Assembly (NCBI RefSeq): GCF_030678875.1
Contig: NZ_JAUUDS010000004.1
Span: 1 to 64,000 of the forward strand
From: Sphingomonas aurea
Lineage (GTDB): Bacteria; Pseudomonadota; Alphaproteobacteria; Sphingomonadales; Sphingomonadaceae
DNA: 64,000 bases
Direction: 5' to 3'
Made by a program: the position numbers and the translations under genes. The notes beneath the pieces were generated by a model, which was given only the letters and a program-made list of their open reading frames with translations, ran no database searches and was not told the DNA's origin. Below are positions 19,493 through 29,159 of this stretch, piece by piece (positions within the stretch are counted from its first letter, which is position 1; each line of letters starts with the position of its first letter).

Positions 19493-20227
19493 TTAGCCCT
19501 CCTGGCTCGCGGTGGCTTCCGGAGCAGGCTCGGCAGAAGCAGTGTTGTTGTTTGCGATCTTCAGACCGGCGGGCTTCGGGGCATCGGCGTGCGCCTTGAC
19601 CTTCACGGCGTCCTTGACGAACAGCCAGCCACCCTTCGACCCGGGCACCGAGCCCTTGACGAAGATCAGACCGCGCTCGACGTCGGTGCCGACGATCTCG
19701 AGATTCTGCTGGGTGCGATACTTGTCGCCCATGTGACCGGCCATCTTCTTGTTCTTGAAGACGCGACCCGGATCCTGACGCTGACCGGTCGAACCGAGCG
19801 AACGGTGCGAGACCGAGACGCCGTGCGTCGCGCGCAGACCGCCGAAGTTCCACCGCTTCATGCCGCCGGCGAAGCCCTTACCCTGGGTACGACCCTGGAT
19901 ATCGACCATCTGGCCAGCGACGAAATGCTCCGCCGAAATCTCTGCGCCGACGTCGAGGAGATTGTCCTCGGAGACGCGGAATTCCGCCAGGATCGCCTTG
20001 GGCTCGACCTCGGCCTTGCCGAAATGGCCGCGCTGCGGCTTGGCGACGTTCTTGGCCTTGGCGACGCCTGCGCCAAGCTGGACGGCGGTGTAGCCGTCGG
20101 TATCTGTTTCGCGGCGGGAGACGACCTGAAGCCCTTCGAGCTGCAGAACGGTGACCGGCACGTGCCGACCGTCGTCCTGGAACAGGCGGGTCATCCCCAT
20201 CTTCTTCGCGATCACGCCGGTGCGCAT
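19493..20227 (-). CDS. rplC: 50S ribosomal protein L3
   Basis: Early 23S rRNA-binding protein reaching the peptidyl-transferase centre. The start [16 protein letters not shown] (20227) gives 244 residues; longer in-frame openings are not family-like. The extended loop with [20 protein letters not shown] contains the glutamine that PrmB methylates in E. coli. A C-terminal Ala/Glu tail of about 25 residues is extra. AAGGAG precedes the ATG. The 253-base gap to rpsJ is long for this operon and may hold a promoter, but I see no clear one. Confidence 0.97.
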   Translation of the reverse strand: MRTGVIAKKMGMTRLFQDDGRHVPVTVLQLEGLQVVSRRETDTDGYTAVQLGAGVAKAKNVAKPQRGHFGKAEVEPKAILAEFRVSEDNLLDVGAEISAEHFVAGQMVDIQGRTQGKGFAGGMKRWNFGGLRATHGVSVSHRSLGSTGQRQDPGRVFKNKKMAGHMGDKYRTQQNLEIVGTDVERGLIFVKGSVPGSKGGWLFVKDAVKVKAHADAPKPAGLKIANNNTASAEPAPEATASQEG

Positions 20228-20480
20228 GATCCACACTCCTTGACAGAGGCACGCCCGGACCATTCCGGAACGTGCTTGCGGGCCTCTCCGGAACCGAGGT
20301 TCCATCAAAGCCCATCCAACCCGAATTTATCGAAACGTGCCCCGCCCCGGGCTGGTCGTTCTCTAGCCTTGGCTCAAGAACATGGCGGGAGACGCTGGCC
20401 CGACGACCGAGGTCGCCGGCGGTATCTCGAAATGCCGTCGCGCCGCAGGACCGAGGTCGACTGCAGCGCGCCGCTGGCCC

Positions 20481-20789
20481 TTAGGCCAGCTTGATCTCCA
20501 CGTCAACGCCGGCCGCGAGATCCAGCTTCATCAGCGCGTCGACCGTCTGGGGGGTCGGCTGCACGATGTCGAGCATCCGCTTGTAGGTACGGACCTCGAA
20601 CTGCTCGCGCGACTTCTTGTCGATGTGCGGGCCGCGGTTGACGGTGAACTTCTCGATGCGCGTCGGCAGCGGAATGGGGCCACGGATGAGCGCGCCGGTG
20701 CGGCGGGCGGTGTCGGCGATATCGCCGGTCGCCTGATCGAGCACGCGATGGTCGAACGCCTTCAGACGAATGCGGATGTTGCTGTCCAT
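20481..20789 (-). CDS. rpsJ: 30S ribosomal protein S10 / NusE
   Basis: Head protein of the 30S subunit and, as NusE, partner of NusB in antitermination. The start [18 protein letters not shown] (20789) gives 102 residues; the family segments TGAFIRG-like [20 protein letters not shown] and [16 protein letters not shown] are present. It heads the S10 operon, after a terminator and possible promoter downstream of tuf. Confidence 0.97.
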   Translation of the reverse strand: MDSNIRIRLKAFDHRVLDQATGDIADTARRTGALIRGPIPLPTRIEKFTVNRGPHIDKKSREQFEVRTYKRMLDIVQPTPQTVDALMKLDLAAGVDVEIKLA

Positions 20790-20847
20790 GATCCCTACCG
20801 ATGCGAAAGAGCGGGCCGCATGAATGCGGCTCTTGCTGTTCAAAAAA

Positions 20848-20889
20848 GCGAAGGGGCGCCCATACAGGCGCTCCTACAAAAAGGCAACC
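20848..20889 (-). promoter_or_regulatory. Weak candidate promoter for the S10 operon
   Basis: On the minus strand TTGCCT is followed 17 bases later by TATGGG. The -35 lies within the T-tract of the terminator that follows tuf, so ending one transcript and starting the next would share bases. Downstream, a short GCCGCAT/ATGCGGC hairpin lies before rpsJ. Matches are 4 and 3 of 6, so this is only a candidate. Confidence 0.3.
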
Positions 20890-20920
20890 GCCCGGCGCAC
20901 CCTGACGGTGCACCGGGCGG
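20878..20920 (-). terminator. Rho-independent terminator after tuf
   Basis: Minus-strand stem CCGCCCGG-T-GCACC paired with GGTGC-G-CCGGGCGG around a short loop, followed by GTTGCC and TTTTT. It lies about 35 bases past the tuf stop and separates the str operon from the S10 operon. Confidence 0.75.
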
Positions 20921-20954
20921 CTGTTTTGCGGTGGGCCGTTGCCGGCCCGGTCCG

Positions 20955-22148
20955 TTACTTCGAGATCGCGCTGACCACGCCGGCGCCGACGGTGCGGCCA
21001 CCCTCGCGGATCGTGAAGCGCTGACCCACGTCCATGGCGATCGGTGCGATCAGCTTGATGCCGAGCGCGACGTTGTCGCCGGGCATGACCATCTCGGTGC
21101 CCTCAGGCAGCTCGACGGTGCCGGTCACGTCCGTGGTGCGGAAGTAGAACTGCGGGCGGTAGTTGGCGAAGAACGGCGTGTGACGGCCACCCTCTTCCTT
21201 CGACAGCACGTAGACTTCCGAGTTGAAGTCGGTGTGCGGCTTGATCGAGCCGGGCTTGCAGAGCACCTGGCCACGCTCCACGTCGTCGCGGGCGACGCCG
21301 CGGATCAGCGCACCGACATTGTCGCCGGCCTGGCCCTGATCGAGCAGCTTGCGGAACATCTCGACGCCGGTGACGGTGGTCTTGCGGACCTCCGGGTGAA
21401 TGCCGACGATCTCGACTTCCTCACCGACCTTGACGATGCCGGTCTCGACGCGACCGGTGACGACCGTACCGCGACCCGAGATCGAGAACACGTCCTCGAT
21501 CGGCATCATGAACGGCTTGTCCAGCGGACGCTCCGGCTGCGGGATGTAGTCGTCGACCGCCTGCATCAGCTCGAGCACCGCTTCCTTGCCGAACTTGTCG
21601 TTCGAACCCGACAGCGCGCAGGTCGCCGAACCCTTGATGATGGGGATGTCGTCGCCCGGGAACTCGTACGAGCTGAGCAGCTCGCGGATTTCCAGCTCGA
21701 CCAGCTCGAGGATTTCCTCGTCGTCGACCAGATCGACCTTGTTCATGAACACGACCATCGCCGGCACGCCGACCTGACGGGCGAGCAGGATGTGCTCGCG
21801 GGTCTGCGGCATCGGGCCGTCGGTAGCCGACACGACCAGGATCGCGCCGTCCATCTGGGCGGCACCGGTGATCATGTTCTTCACATAGTCGGCGTGGCCG
21901 GGGCAGTCGACGTGCGCGTAGTGGCGGTTCGTCGTCTCGTACTCGACGTGTGCGGTCGAGATCGTGATGCCGCGCTCACGCTCTTCCGGCGCCTTGTCGA
22001 TGTTGGCGAAGTCGACGGCGGTGCCGCCGGTCGTCTCTGCCAGGACCTTGGTGATCGCGGCGGTCAGCGAGGTCTTGCCATGGTCGACGTGACCGATGGT
22101 GCCGATGTTCAGATGCGGCTTGTTCCGCTCGAATTTTGCCTTTGCCAT
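20955..22148 (-). CDS. tuf: Translation elongation factor Tu
   Basis: GTPase that brings aminoacyl-tRNA to the ribosome. The start [16 protein letters not shown] (22148) gives 397 residues, the usual length. GTPase motifs are all visible: GHVDHGKT at 19-26, DCPGHADY near 81, NKVD near 136 and the SAL-type motif; domains 2 and 3 follow with [11 protein letters not shown] and the kirromycin/EF-Ts contact regions. A good AGAAGGTAGG site precedes the ATG. It is the last gene of the str operon. Confidence 0.98.
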   Translation of the reverse strand: MAKAKFERNKPHLNIGTIGHVDHGKTSLTAAITKVLAETTGGTAVDFANIDKAPEERERGITISTAHVEYETTNRHYAHVDCPGHADYVKNMITGAAQMDGAILVVSATDGPMPQTREHILLARQVGVPAMVVFMNKVDLVDDEEILELVELEIRELLSSYEFPGDDIPIIKGSATCALSGSNDKFGKEAVLELMQAVDDYIPQPERPLDKPFMMPIEDVFSISGRGTVVTGRVETGIVKVGEEVEIVGIHPEVRKTTVTGVEMFRKLLDQGQAGDNVGALIRGVARDDVERGQVLCKPGSIKPHTDFNSEVYVLSKEEGGRHTPFFANYRPQFYFRTTDVTGTVELPEGTEMVMPGDNVALGIKLIAPIAMDVGQRFTIREGGRTVGAGVVSAISK

Positions 22149-22257
22149 TTTCCTACCTTCTGATTCGAATTCGGTGCCGCCGGGGCCACGCGAACGCGGC
22201 CCAATAACGACTGTTGCATGGTTACGCCAGCCCCTGTCCCGATTCCTCGGGCAGGCC

Positions 22258-22350
22258 GACACCGGAGTAAATCCGGCGTCGTCGAACGGGTCGCCGGAGC
22301 GACCCGCCGGCCGGCCTTTCGGCGTCTCGGGGCCAGGTTGCCCTGGCCCC
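22258..22350. repeat. Composite stem-loop element after fusA
   Basis: Three hairpins in a row: 22258-22266 with 22272-22280 (loop GTAAA), 22287-22294 with 22299-22306 followed by CCGGCCGG, and 22329-22337 with 22342-22350. The words GTCGAACGGGTCG and GACCCGCCGGCCGG, and the later GCGTCTC and GTGCGC, match the element after rpoA (2409-2487). No T-tract follows on the fusA strand. Confidence 0.55.
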
Positions 22351-22357
22351 GTGCGCC

Positions 22358-24454
<2,097 letters not shown>

Positions 24455-24549
24455 GATCGGGCTTCCTTAGCGATGTGGGGAGCAGGCCCATGGCCGGCTC
24501 CCCACGATATAGGTCAGATTCGAGACGCTTCCAAGACGAAGCGCCGCGC

Positions 24550-25020
24550 TTACCAGCGGTAGTGCGAGAAGGCGCGGTTCGCTTCCGCCATGCGGTGCGT
24601 GTCCTCGCGCTTCTTCACCGCGTTGCCGCGGTTGTTGGCGGCGTCGAGCAGCTCGCCCGACAGACGCGCCGCCATGGTGTTCTCGCTGCGGTTGCGGGCC
24701 GCGGTGATGAGCCAGCGGATCGCCAGCGCCTGGGCGCGCTCCGGACGGACCTCAACGGGGACCTGGTAGGTCGCACCGCCGACGCGGCGGCTGCGGACCT
24801 CGATGCCCGGCTTGATGTTGTTCAGCGCGTCGTGGAACACGCCGATCGGCTCGCGCTTGGCGCGGGTCTCGACAGTTTCCAAGGCACCATAGACGATCAG
24901 CTCGGCGACGGACTTCTTGCCGTCCAGCATGACCGAATTCATGAACTTCGAGAGAACCTCATCACCGTACTTGGGATCCGGCAGGATGATGCGCTTCTCT
25001 GGGCGACGACGACGTGCCAT
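24550..25020 (-). CDS. rpsG: 30S ribosomal protein S7
   Basis: Primary organiser of the 30S head, contacting E-site tRNA; in E. coli it represses the str operon. 156 residues from [19 protein letters not shown], with [16 protein letters not shown] and the signature [19 protein letters not shown]. The 112-base gap from rpsL contains a short GGATCCCGG-type palindrome typical of this genome's intergenic regions. Confidence 0.97.
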   Translation of the reverse strand: MARRRRPEKRIILPDPKYGDEVLSKFMNSVMLDGKKSVAELIVYGALETVETRAKREPIGVFHDALNNIKPGIEVRSRRVGGATYQVPVEVRPERAQALAIRWLITAARNRSENTMAARLSGELLDAANNRGNAVKKREDTHRMAEANRAFSHYRW

Positions 25021-25073
25021 TTCTTATTCCTTCTAAACTTCAGCCGGTTCCGGAACCCGTCCGGGGCTTACTA

Positions 25074-25131
25074 TGATCTGGATCCCGGCCTGCGCCGGGA
25101 TGAGTCCGCGCGGACGCTCCGCGCCCGCTGG
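25074..25131. repeat. REP-like palindrome between rpsL and rpsG
   Basis: TCCCGGCCTGCGCCGGGA-type palindrome near 25082-25100, followed by a CGCGCGGACGCTCCGCGC stem. Such CCCGGC-x-GCCGGG units recur in other gaps of this window (54953, 55690, 55770). They look like dispersed extragenic palindromes. Confidence 0.4.
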
Positions 25132-25132
25132 C

Positions 25133-25504
25133 TCACTTCGGACGCTTGGCGCCGTACTTGGAGCGGGACTGGCGGCGATCCTTGACGCCCTGCGTATCGA
25201 GCACGCCGCGCAGGACGTGATAGCGAACGCCGGGAAGGTCGCGCACACGGCCACCGCGGATCAGGACCACCGAGTGCTCCTGCAGGTTATGGCCTTCACC
25301 CGGAATGTAGCTGATGACTTCGCGGCTGTTCGTCAGGCGGACCTTGGCCACCTTGCGCAGCGCCGAGTTCGGCTTCTTCGGGGTCGTCGTGTAGACGCGG
25401 GTGCAGACGCCGCGCTTCTGCGGGTTCTGCTCCATCGCAGGGACCTTGGACTTGGCCTTCTGCGGCTCGCGGCCCTTGCGGACCAGCTGGTTGATCGTGG
25501 GCAT
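25133..25504 (-). CDS. rpsL: 30S ribosomal protein S12 (Arg at position 88)
   Basis: Decoding-centre protein and site of classical streptomycin-resistance mutations. The start [15 protein letters not shown] gives 123 residues, with [14 protein letters not shown] carrying the sensitive-type Lys43. In the second hot spot the sequence is [13 protein letters not shown], so position 88 (codon at 25241-25243, CGC) is Arg where E. coli has Lys. K88R is a known resistance substitution in other bacteria. Asp89, the site of RimO methylthiolation, is intact. It is first in the str operon, about 150 bases after a good promoter. Confidence 0.97.
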   Translation of the reverse strand: MPTINQLVRKGREPQKAKSKVPAMEQNPQKRGVCTRVYTTTPKKPNSALRKVAKVRLTNSREVISYIPGEGHNLQEHSVVLIRGGRVRDLPGVRYHVLRGVLDTQGVKDRRQSRSKYGAKRPK

Positions 25505-25661
25505 TGAAGCCTTCACCTTTCACATGGTTACTTTGCTGGACCCTGTCTCGAATGCAAAAGGAGCCTTGGGGGCGCAACCGTCTCCGGCCACCCCAGGCCC
25601 CTGCCATTCCAGCAATGTTCAAGCATGTCCGGTACGAAACAGGTCGCCCCGAACGGCCGCG

Positions 25662-25690
25662 CCTATACGCCGGGGGATGCCCGTGGTCAA
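25662..25690 (-). promoter_or_regulatory. Sigma70-type promoter of the str operon
   Basis: On the minus strand TTGACC (25685-25690) is followed after exactly 17 bases by TATAGG (25662-25667). Transcription would start near 25655 and give a leader of about 150 bases ahead of rpsL. It is the best promoter match found in the ribosomal cluster. Confidence 0.65.
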
Positions 25691-25771
25691 TGGCACATGG
25701 TCGGGCAGACCGGGCGGCGCAGATGGCCGCTTGCCCCGCCGGACACTTCCCGCTAAAGCCCGCCCCCGCAC

Positions 25772-25848
25772 AGGGGTGTAGCTCAGTTGGTTAGAGCGTC
25801 GGTCTCCAAAACCGAAGGCCCTCGGTTCGAGTCCGAGCTCCCCTGCCA
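25772..25848 (+). tRNA. tRNA-Trp (anticodon CCA)
   Basis: Complete cloverleaf: acceptor AGGGGTG, D stem GCTC/GAGC, anticodon stem TCGGT/ACCGA around CTCCAAA (anticodon 25806-25808), T stem CTCGG/CCGAG with TTCGAGT loop, then CTCCCCT, G73 and an encoded CCA end. The acceptor has a T:T mismatch at pair 6-67, which is odd. In many bacteria this tRNA precedes secE-nusG; here a convergent PEP-CTERM gene follows instead. Confidence 0.93.
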
Positions 25849-25947
25849 GCATTTTTCGTCGTCGATGAACTGCCAACCGGCACGCCGCCCGACGCGCGAA
25901 GGCCGCCGGATCGCTCCGACGGCCCCACTGCATTCACGAACCGAAAA

Positions 25948-26508
25948 TCAGGCGTAGCGTGCCTGCATCGCACGCCGGCGATAGCGGGCGACGCCGGCGA
26001 CCATGCCGAACCCGACCAGCATCATTGCCCAGGTTGCCGGCTCGGGCACCGCGGTCGTCGCGGTGATCGCGGTATTGGCCATCGTCTCGAAGCCATAGCC
26101 CTTAAGGATGTTGTTCGTCGTGTAGACGAAGCCATAATAGTTATCCGTGCCGACCGTAGCGCGGATGCCGAGAAAATTGTCGCCGTTGGAGAAGTTCACC
26201 GAAGTCGGGGTGGGAAACGAGGCATAGCTGCCGAAGATTCCCGGGCCATACTGCACGGTGTTGCGGTTCACGAAACTGGACGACGGGCTGCCGAACACCG
26301 ACGAGAACGCACCGTTGGTGCCGTTCGAGACGAGCAGCGGTGCCGAGAAGCTGCTGACCGCCGACAGGGTGAACGAAACCCCCTGAACCGTGAAGGTATA
26401 GGGCGTGTTGAGAAGGTTCGTGTTCACCTCCGTCAACACCGGCGCGGCGGCGGCGGGTGCCGCGACGAAGGCAGCGGCGAGCGCGACCGCTGAGACCATG
26501 GCTTTCAT
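25948..26508 (-). CDS. Exported PEPxxWA-CTERM protein
   Basis: 186-residue secreted or surface protein of unknown function. The start MKAMVSAVALAAAFVAAPAAA (26508) is preceded by GGGAGAG and gives a clear Sec signal peptide with cleavage after about residue 21. The middle is Ser/Thr/Asn-rich (SFSAPLLVSNGTNGAFSSVFG). The C terminus carries VPEPATWAMMLVGFGMVAG followed by a hydrophobic helix and ARYRRR, the PEPxxWA sorting tag recognised by an exosortase in sphingomonads and other proteobacteria. Such proteins are linked to exopolysaccharide and biofilm production. No exosortase gene lies in this window. Confidence 0.88.
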   Translation of the reverse strand: MKAMVSAVALAAAFVAAPAAAAPVLTEVNTNLLNTPYTFTVQGVSFTLSAVSSFSAPLLVSNGTNGAFSSVFGSPSSSFVNRNTVQYGPGIFGSYASFPTPTSVNFSNGDNFLGIRATVGTDNYYGFVYTTNNILKGYGFETMANTAITATTAVPEPATWAMMLVGFGMVAGVARYRRRAMQARYA

Positions 26509-26774
26509 GAAGAACTCTCCCTGTGGGCGGTGCCACGGGGCGCGGTCACCGTGGGAGATACGGTTAACTGCCGGAAAAGGTGCGAAGCTTTTTTGAGCCT
26601 CTGCGTCGAAATGGGACACTCTGGACAGAACGGCGGGCATCTCATCCCGCTTCGGCACCACTGTCGACCAGCGATGGGAGTGGCGGCGTGGCGGCCGTCA
26701 TGCTCGTGCGGAGCCAAGTGACGGCCCGCGACGTTGCCTGCGCGAGCCGGTGTCCCGCCGGTACCGGAGACCCG

Positions 26775-27176
26775 ATGATGGACGCTCTGCCCACGGAAAT
26801 CGCGCTGCTCGCCTGGTCGACGGTCCTGCTGTTCGTGCACGTCATGATCCAGGGACAGACTTCGACACGCGAGCGGGGGTTGGACTGGAACGCCGGCCCC
26901 CGCGATGGCGAGGCGCCGCCGCCGGGGCCGCTCGCGGGGCGTGCGGCGCGGGCGCTGGCGAATTTTCAGGAGACGTACCCGGTGTTCGTCGCGCTGGCGC
27001 TGGGACTGGCCGTGACCGGACGCGCCGGCGGCATCGGCGCGGTCGGGGCAGGTCTGTGGTTTGGGGCGCGGATCGTCTACATACCGCTCTACCTGTTCGG
27101 CGTGCGCTATGTCCGCAGCATGGCGTGGCTGGCGTCGATCGCGGGACTGCTGCTGATGCTGATCCGGCTGCTCTGA
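26775..27176 (+). CDS. MAPEG-family membrane protein
   Basis: 133 residues, four hydrophobic helices (LLAWSTVLLFVHVMIQ, YPVFVALALGLAVTG, GIGAVGAGLWFGARIVYIPLYLFG, LASIAGLLLMLIRL). The segments ANFQETYPVFVAL and ARIVYIPLYLFGVRYVRS match the MAPEG family, whose characterised members are glutathione-dependent transferases or peroxidases. For bacterial members of this size the substrate is usually unknown. I start at the first of two adjacent ATGs, six bases after GGAGA. It is divergent from the PEP-CTERM gene. Confidence 0.82.
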   Translation: MMDALPTEIALLAWSTVLLFVHVMIQGQTSTRERGLDWNAGPRDGEAPPPGPLAGRAARALANFQETYPVFVALALGLAVTGRAGGIGAVGAGLWFGARIVYIPLYLFGVRYVRSMAWLASIAGLLLMLIRLL

Positions 27177-27186
27177 CAGAGCAGCG

Positions 27187-27966
27187 TCAGGAGGCGCCCG
27201 CGTCCATCGTCTCGCTGATAGAGCGGCTCGGTTCGTCGCTCAGCGTGCGGACCACCGTCTCGAAGCGGTCGCCGTCGATGCGGATCTCGTTGAAGGCGGG
27301 GGGATGGTTGCGCACCCGCTTCGACAGGGTGCCGGCGCCGATCATCCGCACCGTCCAGTCGCCGCGCCGGACCGGCACGTCGAACGGGTCGTGGACATGG
27401 CCCGACAGGACCGCGTGCGCGCCGGCCGCCGCCAGCTCCTCCAGAGCCTCCTCGCCGCGCCAGGTCTTCGCCGTTCCCTTGGTACCACCCTCGATCAGCG
27501 GATGGTGCGCGGCGACGAAGATCAGATTGCCCTTTGGCGCCGCCGCGATCAGCGCCAGCGCGCGCTTCAGCGAGCCGCGGCTGACATGGCCCTTCGACCA
27601 GTTCATCCGCCACTGCGCGCGTGCCGTCGTCTTCAGCGGCACGATGGTGACGCCGGCAAGCTCCAGCGGCCGCTCGATCATCCGCTCGATCGCCGCATAG
27701 CGGGTATAAGGCGCGATGAAGCGGCGGATCGGGTCCCAGTAATAGGGAATGTCGTGGTTGCCGACCTCTACCGTGACCGGCGCCGCAAGGCTCTTCAGCC
27801 ACGCGCCACCGGCCTCGAACTCGCGGGTGCGGGCGCGCATCGTCAGGTCGCCGGTCATGATGACGGCGTCGGGGCGCTCGGCCTCGACCCGCTCCGCGAA
27901 CCAGCGGATCGCGTGCGGGTCCTCCTTGCCGAAATGGACGTCGCTGACGTGGAAGAGCTTGGTCAT
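27187..27966 (-). CDS. Calcineurin-like metallophosphoesterase
   Basis: 259-residue cytoplasmic hydrolase with the full metal-binding set: Asp9/His11 (SDVHFG), Asp40 (MTGDLT), Asn70/His71 (GNHD), His154 (AHHPLIEGG) and His190/His192 (SGHVHDPF). This composition resembles CpdA/Icc-type phosphodiesterases, but substrate (cyclic nucleotide or other phosphoester) cannot be decided. The ATG at 27966 is chosen because the homologous beta strand begins at once; longer versions run into the next gene. It follows the catalase-like gene on the same strand by 31 bases, so the two may be co-transcribed. Confidence 0.87.
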   Translation of the reverse strand: MTKLFHVSDVHFGKEDPHAIRWFAERVEAERPDAVIMTGDLTMRARTREFEAGGAWLKSLAAPVTVEVGNHDIPYYWDPIRRFIAPYTRYAAIERMIERPLELAGVTIVPLKTTARAQWRMNWSKGHVSRGSLKRALALIAAAPKGNLIFVAAHHPLIEGGTKGTAKTWRGEEALEELAAAGAHAVLSGHVHDPFDVPVRRGDWTVRMIGAGTLSKRVRNHPPAFNEIRIDGDRFETVVRTLSDEPSRSISETMDAGAS

Positions 27967-27997
27967 CCCCTGCTCTTCCCGCCGTCGCGCATCATCG

Positions 27998-29104
27998 TCA
28001 AGGCAGGTCGGCCAGCTGCCGCGGCTCGTGCATCGGGCAGCCGTTGAAACGCCCACGATAGTCGGCGGAGAACTTATAGGTATCGTTGCGCGCCCGGTTG
28101 ATGTTGCCGAGCGGCCGATGTGCCGCCAGCCCGTGCCAGATGTTGTAGGATAGTGCGTCGTTGATCTTGTCCGACGTACCGTGCTCCCAGCCGGGCTGCG
28201 GCGCGACCTCCAGCGTGGCGACGGTCTGGAAGGGGCTGTCCTTCTCGTCCCAGACCTTGGTCGGATCCTCGACCGGCATCGCCTCCAGGTCGCGGCTGAG
28301 CTGGACGCGCAGCTCCCAGGTGCCGCCCTGGCTGACCAGCACCTCGCTGACGACCTCGCGCAGCGCGTCGGGGCGGTTGGTGGTGGTCACCGTGTCGCCG
28401 GTCAGCTGGGTCAACGCCGGGCTGACCGGAGCGAGCGAGAACTTGGCGATATAGTCGCCATAGCGAAACGGCGTCTGCGAATAATAGGTTTCGCCGAGCG
28501 GATGGACCTGCGGCGCGCCACCCAGCGTCTGCAACGTCGCCGATTCGAGCCCGACCGCCTCCAGCGTCGCCTCGAACGCGCGCAGCACACCCGACAACAG
28601 CTTCTTCGCGCCCTCCGCCTTGTCGGTGGTGGAGGCGAGCAGTTTCAGGTTCTTCGAGAATGCCTTGGCGTCGGGCGCCGAGAAGGCTGGGCCGTTGACG
28701 AGGATCAGGTCCTGCGTCGCGTCGCCCTCCGATCCCGGCAGCCGCTCGCCTTCGACGCCGATGATCTTCAGTGCCAGCCCACGCGGCAATGCGATCGAGT
28801 CGTCCAGGATGTCGCCCGCGTTGGTCGAGATGCGCAGGACCGCCTCATAGGTGCCGGGCCGGGCGAACAGGCCCTGCGCCAGCTCGGGTGGCAGGCCGTC
28901 ATGCACCGTCAGCGTTCCGGTGGCGATGCCGTGCGCCTTGGCATGGACCGAGCGTTCGGCGTGGCCATAGTCCTTGGACGTCGTCTCCAGAATATTGCGG
29001 AATGAGTCCTCCAGCTGGTGGATCACCTGTCCCTCGTCCGGCTGTACCGTCTCGACGGACGGGTCGTAGCGGACGGGCGCCTTCAGCGTTGCAGTGTCGG
29101 TCAT
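27998..29104 (-). CDS. Catalase-like haem protein
   Basis: 368 residues, much shorter than typical monofunctional catalases (about 480). The distal-side motif is recognisable as AERSVHAKAHGIATGTLTV with His54, followed by RISTNAGD, which corresponds to the R-x-S-T region of catalases. The conserved C-terminal segment is HRPLGNINRARNDTYKFSADYR. This matches the catalase family group that lacks the C-terminal domains; some relatives act as peroxidases or allene-oxide synthases, so hydrogen peroxide turnover is a guess. AAGGAGAG precedes the ATG. It lies downstream of the membrane glycosyltransferase-like gene (56-base gap). Confidence 0.83.
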   Translation of the reverse strand: MTDTATLKAPVRYDPSVETVQPDEGQVIHQLEDSFRNILETTSKDYGHAERSVHAKAHGIATGTLTVHDGLPPELAQGLFARPGTYEAVLRISTNAGDILDDSIALPRGLALKIIGVEGERLPGSEGDATQDLILVNGPAFSAPDAKAFSKNLKLLASTTDKAEGAKKLLSGVLRAFEATLEAVGLESATLQTLGGAPQVHPLGETYYSQTPFRYGDYIAKFSLAPVSPALTQLTGDTVTTTNRPDALREVVSEVLVSQGGTWELRVQLSRDLEAMPVEDPTKVWDEKDSPFQTVATLEVAPQPGWEHGTSDKINDALSYNIWHGLAAHRPLGNINRARNDTYKFSADYRGRFNGCPMHEPRQLADLP

Positions 29105-29159
29105 CGGCGGCGCTCTCCTTGCGTGTCGCTGCTCAACCGCTGGAAATGAGTGACGTTCC

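Noticed and set aside
20228..20480. Possible L4-type S10 leader or promoter between rpsJ and rplC
   Set aside because: Only a short GGAACC/GGTTCC palindrome was seen; no convincing promoter boxes or leader hairpin structure.
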